A stretch of DNA of 64,000 nt from Athripsodes cinereus (Eukaryota; Arthropoda; Insecta; Trichoptera; Leptoceridae): contig OX388313.1 in assembly GCA_947579605.1 (NCBI GenBank), positions 26,911,214-26,975,213 on the forward strand. Direction: 5' to 3'. The first letter of the stretch is position 1. Each line of letters begins with the position of its first letter. The notes under the pieces were generated by a model, which did no database searches, was not told the origin of the DNA, and saw nothing but the letters and a program-made list of their open reading frames with translations. This document shows, one piece after another, positions 11,035 through 23,492 of the stretch. The position numbers were made by a program, and so were the translations under genes.

Positions 11035-11260
11035 GGTTTCCATTGCATCTATCAAACTGAAGTGAAACCGGCGAAAATACAAACATTGTGGTTGGTCCGT
11101 TACTGTGGAACAAAATTCCCTATTATTTGCGAACTCTGAGTAGTTCAAGGCAGGGTTGAAGACCCTATTGTTCAGGAGATGTTATGATTTTTGAATGGAA
11201 CATTGCTGTGGTTTTTTCCACAAAACGGTGCATCTTAAAAAAAACGTCTTATTATTATTT
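11035..11260 (+). mobile_element. LINE 3' end with broken ORF2 C-terminus (CR1/Jockey-like)
   Basis: One frame reads VGPLLWNKIPYYLRTLSS, and after a one-base shift the protein goes on as FKAGLKTLLFRRCYDF and a stop. LWN.IP..LR....FK..LKT.LF is the usual C-terminal end of Jockey/CR1-type LINEs. The 3' part has TTCCACAAAACGG, which is also found after the LINE end at 29701, so the two belong to one family. Confidence 0.7.
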
Positions 11261-12215
11261 TTATTTCTCTATTCTTAATTAAATATTTCTAGAAATGGAT
11301 CGATAATACTTTTCTTCTATGTTCCTTATAATATTATCATATCTCCGGTATAACAGAGACTGAAAGTATTTTCAGAATTTTCGAAACCAGAATACTTCAA
11401 ATTTATATCACACGACATACAATGGGTAAACCTCAAACTCTTTTGTAAAAATTAAAATACAGCAAACATTTTTCCACAATTACTTTATCAAAGACTAATT
11501 TTTAAAATCAGCGTTTTCATGGCAATAAAACGTTGTTATGATTTAATGTATTCCATTGCAAACTATCCAAATCTACATTGAAAAACCGAAAATTTAGATC
11601 ATGAATTAAAAAGCGAAGTAAATTCGGAACCTTAAGAGGAAGACCTACTCAAATAAAATATCATGATTAGGTAAAATGTCGTTTAGTATATAATAAAAAA
11701 ATTCCGCCAAATTATCCAATAGGAGAACACCTTTATTGCTTAGATGTGTGTATTAAGACAAATGTTATATTTGAATGTGTTAGTGCAATACGACACGACG
11801 GTATAAATAATAATAATAGTGCATCTCAATACGAGTAGGTATCGAAGTTCCGCTGATATTATTATTTTCTCAGCTCATAGTCAGAACCAAGGATTAATAA
11901 TAATAATAATAATAAAAATAATACTTAGTCCAAAATATTCAACCAAAGTTTTGTGCGTTTATAATATTACTAGCTCAGTATCCGGCTTTACCCTGAGAAT
12001 ATTGTCAAATAAAAAGTATGATTAGAACAATTCTTGACAAAGAAAGAAAAATTATTTTATAAATAAAATTTTTGATATTATTATGTTGGTTTCTGAAAAT
12101 TGAAAATTTTAGGTTAGATTAGTTGAAAAACATTAACGATTTATTTTATATCATAGTCTAGTATTTATTATCAATTGAAATATATTTTTTTTTGGAAGTT
12201 GACATTATTTACATA
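11261..12215. other. AT-rich stretch, microsatellites only
   Basis: ATT/AAT microsatellites near 11255 and 11888. Nothing else recognised. Confidence 0.45.
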
Positions 12216-12340
12216 GTGATAGTTTATTTTTATCATATTATGATAAAAATAAACCATCACGGCATCTCCCACAATTTGTTATTCAGTGAACTAACTGCAC
12301 GTAAGGGGTACTGTTCATAAAGACAAGGTCACATTTTGTG
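12216..12340 (+). repeat. Hairpin fused to an R250 5' fragment
   Basis: GTGATAGTTTATTTTTATC faces GATAAAAATAAACCATCAC (12216-12260), a near-perfect hairpin of about 20 bp per arm. Its right arm runs into CCATCACGGCATCTCCCACA, the left end of R250, which continues in decayed form to about 12340. Confidence 0.55.
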
Positions 12341-12731
12341 CCTTTTTTCAAATTGTCTAATAATATTGTCTAAATCATTACCAGATACTATATAATATAT
12401 GATAGCAGCCACATTTAAGGATAATCAATAAATACCGACCTATAACATGAAATACACAACGATTATAACTATGCATTTCTATTGCTTGTTTAATATAAAC
12501 TTCTGTAGCACAATACACAAACAATACAAGCACACATACGAATTTACTCAAATTATTTTTACAAAGTCCAGTGAGTGAATGCGGAAAGAAGCGATGAAGA
12601 GGGAGGGGAGAGGTTAGAGGGGGACACACTAGTGCGTCACACAGCAGGACACACAGTGGCGTGCTTTCCACACATGCAAAATAGCACCCGATTACATATT
12701 TTTCATATAAATTTCTGATAGGTATGAAAAT

Positions 12732-12791
12732 ATTGGAATATTCCTATGTATCGTAATGGAAATTGGAATATTCCTATGTATCGTAATGGAA
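12732..12791. repeat. 30-bp tandem duplication
   Basis: Two exact copies of a 30-bp unit beginning ATTGGAATATTCC lie head to tail at 12732-12761 and 12762-12791. The exact match suggests a recent slippage or duplication. Confidence 0.9.
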
Positions 12792-12870
12792 ATCTGGCGA
12801 CGGGGGATAGAATTTCAAAAATTTGGGTAAATTTTGAAATTGTAGGCACATACCTACATATCTACTACTT

Positions 12871-13138
12871 CTATACTATCACGGCTTATCCCACAAGTAT
12901 GTATGGATGACATTCCTGTAACATTCATGGGTGAGGGAGGGTGCAACTTTTAATCTATTATCCCACAAGTGGGGTGGTCAGCATCAGCCGCAATAAAAAA
13001 TAGGACATTTAGGAAGGGTGGCAAATCTTATCGCCGAGTTTAAAATGAAAAATTTCTCGAACACCTGACTTTTACAGGACACTCGAAAACTTACAGAAAA
13101 AAGTGGTTGACCTATTCTTCACCGAGTGCTCAACGGAA
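12871..13138 (+). repeat. R250 repeat with internal insertion
   Basis: Starts ATACTATCACGGCTTATCCC and ends GAGTGCTCAACGGAA. TATCCCACAAGT occurs twice, about 65 bp apart, with unrelated sequence between, which looks like an insertion or local duplication inside the first hairpin. This copy defines the right terminus of the family together with 3331. Confidence 0.75.
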
Positions 13139-13406
13139 CATAAATATAATCGTGAAATATCTCAGTCTTATACTAAATCGAAAAATTGGCGATGTGAAAG
13201 AGGAAATGGGGGGAAGGGTATAGACATTTTCTCAAGTCAGGTGTGCTTTTAAATTTTTGTATTAATTTGTGGAATAATAAAATTGCTCATTACCCCACTG
13301 GTCCCGCCACTAGTAGGTAATAATAATAATTACAACTTCTAACAAAAAGAGAATAATAATAATAACTACTATAAAATTTTAGCCTATATCTAGGTAGGTA
13401 CTTCTG

Positions 13407-13432
13407 CACACACGCACACACACACACACACA
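13407..13432. repeat. CA microsatellite
   Basis: Runs of CACACA with one CG interruption. Confidence 0.95.
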
Positions 13433-13686
13433 GAATGCATTTCTACGTGTTGTAATAATATGCCTAATATATATTATTGGTGGCATAGCTAAATGCAGCT
13501 ACACTGATGGTAATAATTTAGGGATTTTCGACAAAATGTTTTTTGTATACATATTTCAAATACCTACAGTATTGGTGTTCTTTTTTTAACCAAGCAGGTA
13601 TATCATAGCACATTAAATTTTGATTAAAAAAACGTTGTGCTCTGGTGTTAAAACAAAAAAAGTTATTTTTGTTTACAATAAAAAAA

Positions 13687-13854
13687 GTGAAAAGAGGTGT
13701 TCGAAAAAATAAAGACATAAGTATTACAACTCAATTTCAGCGATGAGGTTTGCAGCCCATCTTGAATGTCTTATTTTTTTTATTAGCACAGAGAAGACGG
13801 CCTGCATGTTTATTACATGCAACTGTTCTGCTGGTTACCCTACTTATGGGATAA
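13687..13854 (-). repeat. R250 repeat, most of the unit
   Basis: GAGGTGTTCGAAAAAATAAAG, TTTCAGCGATGAGGTTTGCAG, CATGTTTATTACATGCAAC and CTGGTTACCCTACTTATGGG. The ATGCCGTGATGG terminus is cut off. Confidence 0.75.
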
Positions 13855-16828
13855 TGTTTTTTATAAAAAAGTAAATATGGGCAAGCCTACTAAAAAAATG
13901 GGTTAGTTGGAAGAAGCGATTAGCTTGCTCATTTTACATGGATATTTTACTCCTTGTTATTTGTTCATATTTAATAATAATAATAAAAAAGATGTATAAA
14001 ATATATTGTTTTCGATAAATATATTGCATTATGTACTTAATAAGATAAAAAAAAAATATAAAATATGCAAAAAAAATCAAGATTAAATTCGTCGTAAAAT
14101 ACATTTTTCCAAAAGGTATGATCCGTAGTGTAGTACTTATATACTCGAGACTTATATGCAAATATTGTGAAATTATATACCTAATTTAATAATGACAAAA
14201 AAACAAACAAAAAATTAGCGCAGACCCCACGTCCGCACTGCAAGCCGGCTCGGAACCGACTGTGTCATTTTTCTCTCGTGCGCGTATAGATAAAGTATAA
14301 GACCTTCTCTTTCTTTGGACAAAAATAAAGACGTCATACAAATATGAATTGTTCCTCAACTGAAGGTTTTTTTAATTTTAAAACTGATTTTAATATTTGT
14401 TGAAAATATTTACATGACATTTCACTGCAAAATATTATTAGGCATTATAACAAAAAAAAAATATGTCGCTGTTCCACCCGGTATTCAAGCAAAGTGATTC
14501 AAAAACAAAAAAATGATATTTTTTTCGGAATTTTTATCAAAAAAATAAATAAACTATCCAAACTCAAAACATTACCATTCAATAGAAAAAGAATTGATCT
14601 ATAACATATATTTTTACCGTGAATATGTAACATTATTAAAGACGATTTAAAAAATGTAAAAACCAACAAAAAACCAGCATTTCGCGGTTTCAGCCAATAC
14701 AAAGAATTACATACTACTTGCCGTTCACCGGAATAATCTCACGAACTACATACATACTGTTTCTTTGATTGGTAGAGATACATAATAAATACTAACTTTT
14801 AGGCTGTTATTTGTTGATGTGATTTTATTTCTCCGTTCAAACTTTGTGACACAGAATAAACTCAACGAATATCCGAAAAACTTTGAATAGAAGTTGGAAA
14901 AGCTGAAAAATATGTACCAAAGAGAATAAAATTGACTCATAATCCAATAAGAACAATTTAAGAAAATGCGTGTAAGAGAGAGAAGCTTTAGGACAACATC
15001 GAAGAGCTAAATGCTAAAGAAGATAAGCAATACATTGCTCAAGATCGAAAGGCTTGAATATCCATCGTTCTCAAGGCAAAAGCTTTTCCCTGATCACTCG
15101 TAAACGAGTGGATGGCCTTCAAAGATAGAATAGAAGGCAAAAGCTCTATAATCTCTATCTTTCATCCTGTTATTTTTCGTCCTTATAGTTTTCTGACAAA
15201 CTGAAATGTGTCGCTCTGCACTTCTATCTTCTGTCGACAATACTGTGCATCACTCTTTTCATGACTACACTAACCAAACGAAATATCTAAGAAACCAAAT
15301 TAATATATTTTATGGTTAACTATGATTCTCAACATCAAAACTCCTAGTATAACAACAAAAATAATATATTGGTAATTTTTTTTCCTCTCTCGCAACAAAA
15401 TATATCAAAAGGGCATAATATGACAGAAGAGACAATACTAAAAAGGATTTCAACTAAAAACCCATAACCTGATTAATGCTTCAAGGTAATGAGGTTATAA
15501 AATGTTAATGATTAAATTTACTTTGAAAATGATGAAGTCAAAATAACATACTTATAATAATAAGATCAAAACTTTACGACCATTATTAATTAATTTTAAT
15601 CCGTGTGAAATGCCGAAGACCTAAAACCCAAACAATAATAATGCGTTTAATGTTCGAAGATATGAATCTCATACTCATACATAAAGCAGTACATACATAC
15701 TCAACGTGAGCATCACCTTATAATTAGGTCAAAGAAACGGTTCTTTGTAAGAAGAAGTAAAGTATTTTAAATATTATACATGCTTGAAGGTTTCAACGAG
15801 GTTGCATATTCAAGCACAAAATTTACACATGAACAGATAAATGATAGGTAAAAGAAATGGCACTTATTTCGTGGATAGTAATTTTATTATCAAAAAGTGG
15901 CAACAACTCCATTAGCCATATCAGACAATTTATTTATGAACATGTTTGACTAGTGTGAAAGCTAAGAAGGTGCGAATAATTAGAAGACTATTTTAGTGCA
16001 AAAGGTGTGGTATATCTATCTCTCATTATCTTTATCTATAATAATTTGTACCGGTTCTTGACAGTCCACCATCGAATTTTGATTAGTTTTGAATCTAACG
16101 GTTTTTTCAAGAACATTTTATATATGTAGCTATATTAAGTCTTCTTTCTCCTATGCTATCCTTTGAAATAGAAAGAATAAACTGATTTCTTAACCTCGAA
16201 AAGTGAGTTTTAAAACAACAAAAAAAACATAATTACAGAACATCTATTCAAAACCAGATAAGGTGTATAACGAGAAATTAAAATGAACAATTCAGATACA
16301 CGATAAAAAATAAGATATTCGTGATAGAGTACCTACCTCCGTACTCGACTAACCTATTACAAAATATGAACTATAATACACAAACTCCAAAATGCCCAGG
16401 GCGACAAAACCATAACAATTACTCTTCATAACGCTTGAAAAAGGGAGTTATTTTGAAACATCCATGATTTATATGATGACAGGCCAATAAAAAATCACAA
16501 TAATATAAATCATGATCATAATCGCCCAGGGGATAAAAAATGCACCACTTGAAAACAAAATTGATGGAAGGGTTTGAAATATTTTTTTTAAAAGGATTTC
16601 ATTTTGGTGAGCTTGAAAAAAGGATTATCCAGGTAATTAGATACTAATTAAGCGCACAAGGATAAAATTGAGAATTTGGCTACATGTTTGGAATTATTAA
16701 GCTTAATAATTTGAAATTTTGACAACTTTTTTAATTATCCTCAAGATTTCCGATGACCTAAAAGGCCTTCTTTGACAATACTCCTATACTGTGTTTACAA
16801 AAATGGCATCAAAATAGTACGACTATCA
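13855..16828. other. AT-rich region without recognised genes or repeats
   Basis: About 3 kb where I see no R250, SINE or LINE match. A small GC-richer patch (CGTCCGCACTGCAAGCCGG and following, 14228-14290) stands out. Near 15074 and 15136 AAGGCAAAAGCT occurs twice. Short frames here are shadows of composition. Confidence 0.45.
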
Positions 16829-16930
16829 TGGGAAAAAGTGACTCGATTCACGCGGATTGCTCTATATATTCTATAGAAGAGACTTATTTCTGCCAGGTGC
16901 TCTCAAAAACAGTATTGAAGAGTGAAAAAT
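16829..16930 (+). mobile_element. Possible decayed L-A LINE tail
   Basis: GGGAAAAAGTGACTCGATTC and TTTCTGCCAGGTGCTCTCAA line up with GGGAAGAGGTGACGCAATT and TTTCTGCCCTGTGCTCCCG of the copy at 963. The middle is poorly matched, so this is tentative. Confidence 0.4.
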
Positions 16931-18857
16931 AAATTAAAAGAGATTTTGACGACTAGAATATCTAATTATTTTCAAAATATTATTATTTGCCTACAAAAGA
17001 TGAGGCAGTTATTTGATCATGCAATTAAAATAAATTAAAATTGAAAATAAAATAAAGCATATCAAATCGTATTATTTGAAAAAGTTGAAATTTGAACAGT
17101 GGTTTTGCTTTTTCTTTGCATAATATAAATGCAAAAAATATCCAAACAAGTGAGATATCATACATTTATCGTGCTCAAGCATTCATTCATGCGTGCTGTG
17201 CATGCAAGCATGCACGCAAGCACACAAGCGTGCATTCAAATGCACATAGTTTGCACAGAAATTTGATGATATATTGTTAAAATCTGTGGAATGATTCTTC
17301 ATTTTTTTTGACCCTGCATTAAATAAATGCGACATAATTATCCAAAAAAGTGTTAGTACCAAAAAAATATTAAATTGACAAAATAAGCGCTAAATAAACC
17401 AAGTCCACAAATAACATATTTATGAAGCCAAATTAATCCTCAGTGACGTCTAGATAAATCATGAACATGTCATAATATTATTAAATTTTGTCGTCTGGCC
17501 AATGTGCTACTTAACATTGACAATATCTCGTGTATTGTATTCAAGACAGAAAAAAATGTGTAATTTGAATAAAAAATGCGAAGGTCATCTTACATAGTAA
17601 ATTGGAGATAAAGCAGTTTGCTTGGTCTTGCATAAAACGCAAAGTTTTCTCGGCAATATTATAAATTCTAGACGATCATAAATCTCGGGAATTTAGGAAC
17701 AAGACACTAACGTAGTAGAGCATTCCAATACAATGTCATAATAATTCACGTTCTTATGTTGTAACGTCAGACAAAATCGGCAGTTAAGTATTTTAATGAG
17801 TCTAGGATTTTCTCTTTCCTCTCTGCCCTTCAACATTGAGTTTTGGGACAGAGAGTTACACGCTTATTCCATTGAAAACAGTTTTAGACCAATTGATTTA
17901 CCTCTTTTGAGAATATTTCCAATGCCATATTTTGTATTTGGGTCGTAATGGCATCTGGTAACCTCAAGATCAATTCAATGATGGTTGACCAGAAAAACAG
18001 TTTTCATTAACTGATTTGTTGAGTTAACACGTTTATTTTGTATAACTCCTAAAAAGTTTTTCACTAAATTCTAGAACGACAAACTCACAAAAAATGGAAA
18101 ATCAAAGAATAAAAAGATTTAACATTGAAAATATTTGTCACAACAAATAAAAATTTCCCCTTGTTGTGTATTGGAACACAGGGTATCGGCCAATGGACTC
18201 TTCAATAACATTACCCAAAGCTGTTACCTAAACTGAAATGGGGAAAGTTTGAACTTAAATACACAGAAACAACATCAGTCATTCCAACTTCACTCTCTAA
18301 AAATTTAAGAGGCAAAAGAGTTTTTTAAGAATACAAAATAGAAATTATTCAATTGGTAGCAGATACTTTGTATCTTACAATTATTGTGACCAAAGATATA
18401 TCATTAAGAATGTCGCCTGATGTGAATAACATGACCAAGAAAGTTCACATTATAAACAGCTGTTGTACGAAGCTAGCTCTAGTGGTAATGATGTAAGGCT
18501 ATTGTATTGTATGTATAATTGTGAATGATCAGTGGCCACTCTACCTCCCAGATCTAGTAATGGCAGTTGTATCAAATTAGTATGTGGTGTAAATAAATTT
18601 AGTCCGTTCATAAAGAAGACCGTCAGGCAGACCAAGGCAAAGGCTATATTGGATAACAACAACCAAGATCTAAGCTAAATGCTTAATACTACTGGCAATC
18701 CAGTTCTGTGATAGAAATAGAAAGGATAGGAGATTTATTGTTTTGGAAACCAAAGCACTGCAAGGGCTGTTAAGCCATCGAAAGTAAGTAAGTATAAATA
18801 ACAATATGTGCTTGGCTCCATGATGTTCCTGGCAAAAATAGTACTCACTATCATTTT
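16931..18857. other. AT-rich region, nothing firm
   Basis: At 17187-17245 GCATGC/GCACGC-type steps alternate in a short low-complexity run. No coding motif was found in the short frames. Confidence 0.45.
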
Positions 18858-18995
18858 TCTCGAGTGTCCTGCAAATGCCAGATATTTATAATATATCGTA
18901 AACGAGACATCAAATACCTTGTCAACCATTATGAATATCTTATTTTTTATTGGCATGGAGAGGGCAACTTACATTTTATGTCATGTAGTTAGTAT
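18858..18995 (-). repeat. R250 repeat, diverged
   Basis: TTTCTCGAGTGTCCTGCAAAT, then TTATTTTTTATTGGCATGGAG and GGGCAACTTACATTTTATG. The right part of the unit on this strand is missing. Confidence 0.6.
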
Positions 18996-19934
18996 ATTTT
19001 ATGTCATGGTTCAGATATGTGGATAAATGTCTATTTTAAATCTTGAATTGACCACATTATTAGAACTTCTCCTTCTTTAGCCATCTCCCTAATGCTGGAT
19101 GAGCCTTTTCCATATTTTTCTATTTACTTATTTCTTTTTAGAGCCATTCGTCATTTTAGCCCACCTTCTACTAGAGCTAATATGATCAACCTATCGTTAC
19201 TAGCACTGGTCTATTTCACATCTCATCGCACGGTCTACATTTTAGAACACTTCTTTGTTAGAGGAGTAATAGTGAAACATACATGATTAAAAAGTAGCGC
19301 TGATAATTCTTTCATAAGATTCTAGAGGACCCGAAAGACCCTCTTTAACAATACAACACTCTAATGATGGCTAATATAAAATGCGAAAGAAATGTGTTAT
19401 AAAAAAATTCTCCACAGTTTTCGCAAAACCTGATGAATATTACTTATGGTATTAATCTACAGAGTGATTTTTTTGTCATTACGATACCTACTTCCTGAGC
19501 GGGGCCAAGTTTCAAACTAGTATCTAATACCCATGATTACAATAATACGTTCATAGTAAGTTTGTAGTTTATGTTATTATATACTACCATTTCTTAATAT
19601 CACGGACATCTAATCGTGTTTCACTGACCTCAATACCCGCTGCTGTTTATACTGTATACTTATACAGTATACAATATAATGTCCGATAGACTGACCGACT
19701 CACTATCCAAGACCAAAACGATTTTAAACCGGCCGGCTATTATACACACTCACTATGTGTAATAGAAAACAAGACTATCCATAGACTCACCCGCATATAT
19801 TGCATTATCAGACGCTTCTCACACTTGCACAATTCATATTGCCGATTTATATCTGATTAATTGTTGATCTTGTTGCTAATTATTTACTAAGACAATAACG
19901 GAATATTAAAAAAAAAAGATTTCTTCTCCTCTGT
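18996..19934. other. AT-rich stretch with a small palindrome
   Basis: ACTGTATACTTATACAGT near 19652 is an 18-base hairpin with a 2-base loop. Nothing else recognised. Confidence 0.4.
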
Positions 19935-20025
19935 TTTATCCATCTACACTCCAACAGAGAAAACGGAATAGAAACAAGCCTCTGAGCGATATTCCATGCC
20001 ATCACCTCTTTCTGCGTAATTTCTA
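19935..20025 (-). mobile_element. Possible decayed L-A LINE tail
   Basis: The reverse complement carries GAAAGAGGTGATGGCATGGAA and CGCTCAGAGGCTTGTTTCT, weakly parallel to the L-A tail. Tentative. Confidence 0.3.
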
Positions 20026-21448
20026 AAATTGTGATATTTAAAACAGATTTTTTTGAAAGAAGGTGTTTGACAATAGAAAAACAATACTTTTTTTATTAAT
20101 AACAAATTAAAATGTGATTGAAAGTTTTACTAGTTACTTTATTATCGTGAACTATGTAGGTTTCGACATGCGATGTCGTTTTCAAACTAAGCCTATCTTT
20201 TTTGGTATATTTTTGGTCAACTGACTTTGGACATTCTTGCAATGTTTTTTTAACATGTATTGTTGTCTTACTACACACAATAAATTACTACGATTTTCAT
20301 ATTTAATATCTTCTTTTAATTGTTTCCTAACGATTCAATAACGAGAATACAGTCAACTTAAAAAATCAAACAATATTTCTTTGTACACAAATCTCCAACT
20401 AATCTCTGATACAAATCTCTACGTATATAAAGCGCTTTATTTCATAGGAACTTCAAACTTGAAAAATAATCGAACTAATGAATTACTACATATTTAATTT
20501 GACTACTTCAGTATAAGTTATAATATGTGCGTATAGAATGGAGGTATAGGTAATGGTTTGTTTATTGATTTTATACCGGAACTAAAATGGTTTAACAGAC
20601 AACCGATTATATCTGTTTTGTTTTTAAATGCACAATTTTAACTACATACATATCGTCCCTCTTCTAACTAACTGTCGTATCTGACCTTTTTGGCGAAATC
20701 GAGTTATGCTCACCAATGTGTATTTATGTATATGTGCCCTGCATGTTCTCACTGAAGATCACACCTGTATCTGTTACCGTTATCCTGAAATAGCTTTCTA
20801 ATTTGTTGTCGTATTTATGAATTATTCTAAATTAAATGTGTTGTTATTCCTCAATCTACTAATACCTCAAAATTTCATCACAAAGATGATTCTGAGATGT
20901 TTAAGAATAGGTTCAAATAAAATAATGTAATATATTTACACTGTATCAAATAACTAGGAGAGACGAAAATGTGCACGGCAAAACACAAAAAACGTTCTCT
21001 TGAACAATTTACATTTAGGCAAATACGACTGTTAGTCAGAAGAGGGGCGATATGTGATAGATATAATGCATTGGTTACCTACTGAAGCGAACTAATGTAT
21101 TGAACATGGATATTTCGTGATTGAACGATTATATTCCATTATCGCAATGAGGATGAAAATTATTATTGATTAACGTTGCGTACGAACTTCTTTTTAAACT
21201 TCCTTGGAATTTAGAATAATTCTAAGTAATTATTACTTTAGTATTTTTGCTGTTCTAGTTGTTTATTTTTGAGATATGTGGGGTAATTCGACACGACAGC
21301 GTAAAGTGTATACAAGGATAGGAGTGAGTTGCGCTCGATTGTTCCCGCCTACTCTGCAAGGGAAACGACGTGATGGTGATGATGATACGACATATAGTAT
21401 TTGATTATATTATCTTCATAATCAGTCAAGATTAATTTATCTTCCATC
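20026..21448. other. AT-rich region, nothing firm
   Basis: Only weak signals: near 21360-21388 a GATGGTGATGATGAT tail follows GAAACGACG, which could be another LINE 3' microsatellite tail. No motif upstream of it confirms this. Confidence 0.4.
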
Positions 21449-21495
21449 TATACTTTCAGGGCATCTATCACAAGCGGGGTAGCTAGCGAACTAAC
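21449..21495 (+). repeat. R250 repeat, short 5' fragment
   Basis: GGGCATCTATCACAAGCGGG and GTAGCTAGCGAACTAAC match the left end of the family. Confidence 0.5.
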
Positions 21496-21548
21496 TTTCG
21501 AAATCGTTTTAATATAAATTTAAAAGCAGAACTTCCAATTTCTGAATT

Positions 21549-21670
21549 ATTCACTGTGTCGGTGTTTAGGTAGTAGAATTCCATAGCGAAGTCAGATTGA
21601 CAATGTCCTAACAAGACGAAAGACACCTCTCTCGTCAAATAAACAAATAGTAGAATAAAACATTTATTTA
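21549..21670. repeat. GTCTTTCGTC-family repeat, copy 2
   Basis: Left part CACTGTGTCGGTGTTTAGG is the same as at 1950. The core is inverted relative to copy 1: GATTGACAATGTCCTAACAAG then GACGAAAGACACCTCTCTCG. TAGTAGAATAAAACA follows, as in copy 1. The long inverted arms of copy 1 are absent. Confidence 0.7.
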
Positions 21671-21860
21671 TTTACTTCGTTCTGAAACTATATTAATTAG
21701 TAATCAATCCTATGAAAATGATAGTTTTTAGTCTGTTCTACATAATTTAAGAATAGTTTTTGTACTAATACAGATATTTAAAAAAAAAATACGTTAACTG
21801 GACTACTCTTTACCATTTTCCACATACCTCATTACCATTACCACTCTTTACCACCACCGT

Positions 21861-22110
21861 CGGCCGGTGTGGCGCGGAGGTAACGCTCTTGCCTTTGAGT
21901 CACGAGGTCCCGGGTTCGATTCCCGGCCAGGGCAAAGTGAGGAATGACCTTTTTCAAATTGTCTTGGGTCTGGGTGTTACATGTATATGTGTGTAGTGCA
22001 TTGTATATGTGTGTATCGTCGCGTTAGTACCCATAATACAAGATTCATCTTAGTTTAGGACTAGCTCGATCTGTGTGAATTGTCTACGTATGTTATGTTA
22101 TGTAATAAAC
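21861..22110 (+). mobile_element. tRNA-derived SINE (second family, S2)
   Basis: The head reads GGTGTGGCGCGGAGGTAACGC (A-box-like) and CCCGGGTTCGATTCCCGG (a strong B box at about 21913-21923), followed by GGGCAAAGTGAGGAATGACC. The 3' part has TTAGTTTAGGACTAGCTCGA and TCTGTGTGAATTGTC, a conserved block I know from several insect SINEs. Its B box is embedded in CCCGGG..CCCGG as in a real tRNA T-arm, but there is no cloverleaf downstream, so it is not a functional tRNA gene. Confidence 0.85.
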
Positions 22111-22309
22111 ACAATAATTGAAGACATGGGGAAGCCTAAGACACAGTAACCGAGGATAACATACCACCTACGCAAAAATGAAGACTACTAGTGGAGAATG
22201 AGAAGGAAACATATCGCCGGATAACCACAAAATTCTAACTTGCCAAAGACTTCACAGAATCATTTGTTAAAATCAAAAGACTTGATTCAATTTAAGTTCA
22301 CTGTTACTA

Positions 22310-22510
22310 TACTATACCATCACGGCACATCCCATAAGTGGGGTAGCCAGTAGACCTGTCGCATGTAACAAACATGCAAGCTGTCTTCTCTGTGCCAACG
22401 AAAAATAATAGAAGACCTCATCGCTGAATTCAAAATGTAAAATATCTTCTTTCTAACGATCAACTGCCACTCAAACAGGACACTCAAAAAATTTACGGAA
22501 AGAGTGAGAC
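22310..22510 (+). repeat. R250 repeat, nearly complete
   Basis: ATACCATCACGGCACATCCC, CATGTAACAAACATGCAAGC (hairpin kept here) and ACAGGACACTCAAAAAATTTA. The ACATTCAGGATGGG part is deleted. Confidence 0.75.
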
Positions 22511-22979
22511 ACGTCAGTTTATTGTTCTTAAATTTCAATATAAAAGATCACAAGGAGAAAGAAAAAAGGTTCTCTATTATGTTTCACGTGGAGTATATTC
22601 CCTACAGTATTTTTATAAAATATTACCCCTCAACAAAACCTTGACATTAAAGTCAAGTAAAACTTGTTTTTGTTTATAAATGCTGTTGAATTTCTCATCT
22701 TAATCATGTCACTCGAAGGACACCGAATAATTTGCATGTATCAAGGCTGCACAATAATAATAAAATGGTAATTTAATTTTCATCGAGAAAAACATTTTTT
22801 GATTGTTAATATTAGGTAAACAAGATACGACAAAAGAGATTAATTTTATTTTTCTTTCCAATTTACATCCATTTCAAATACTAAGCTAAACCACTAACCT
22901 ATTCCAAAATTTTTCTTTACATACACAATACAAGCACTTACATATAATTAAATTACTAAACAATAATATTTTATTCTAC

Positions 22980-23300
22980 AATATTTTTTTTTTTTTTTAC
23001 ATCAATATACGGCGTGAGCCTTTTACATGTTAAACAACAGTATAATAGACAACAAATACAAACATACACGATAATCAGAAATCACAAGTCATATATAAAA
23101 TAATTTAGTTATATAAAGAGTAATATTAATTAATATAAAGCCAAAAAAGCAGTCAAAAATAAAATAATGCGAAACAGAAGAAAGTAAATATAGAGTACAT
23201 AATTAAATAATATCAAGTCAAAACAAATAAATAATATAAAACAGAAGTCGATGGGAAACAAATCATTTATGTCAATACAAACAAGCATGAATATGTCATG
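22980..23300 (-). mobile_element. Poly-A retroelement 3' end, non-coding
   Basis: Plus-strand T-run at about 22985-23001 followed by ACGGCGTGAGCCTTTTACATG. On the reverse strand this is an AAAAGGCTCACGCCGT hairpin a few bases before the poly-A, as at 33660-33715. The next 300 bp are AT-rich with no frame and would be the 3' untranslated region of a LINE. The 5' limit is a guess. Confidence 0.55.
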
Positions 23301-23331
23301 GAGGAAAATAACAATTTCGATTTAACAATAA

Positions 23332-23492
23332 TATGTTCTTTATTAAAAGAAAGACACCTTTCGTCTAATTAGAACATTGTAAATCTTAATAAGCTGAAAG
23401 ATGTCTCTCCCAATAAAGAACATAAATATAGTACATAGAAGAAAACATTTGTTTTTTAATTTTATTATGGAATTCTACTACACCGATACAGC
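23332..23492. repeat. GTCTTTCGTC-family foldback repeat, copy 3
   Basis: TATGTTCTTTATT (23332-23344) and AATAAAGAACATA (23412-23424) are perfect inverted arms around a core with GACACCTTTCGTC and AGAACATTGTAAATCTT. ATGGAATTCTACTACACCGA at 23467 is the inverted form of the flank at 1965-1982. The arm sequence differs from copy 1. Confidence 0.7.

Noticed and set aside
17092..17280. His/Cys-rich 62-codon frame as a metal-binding peptide
   Set aside because: It comes from a GCATGC/GCACGC low-complexity run and has no support from context.
21861..21935. A functional tRNA gene
   Set aside because: A and B boxes are present but no cloverleaf with anticodon arm and acceptor stem can be drawn; it is a SINE head.
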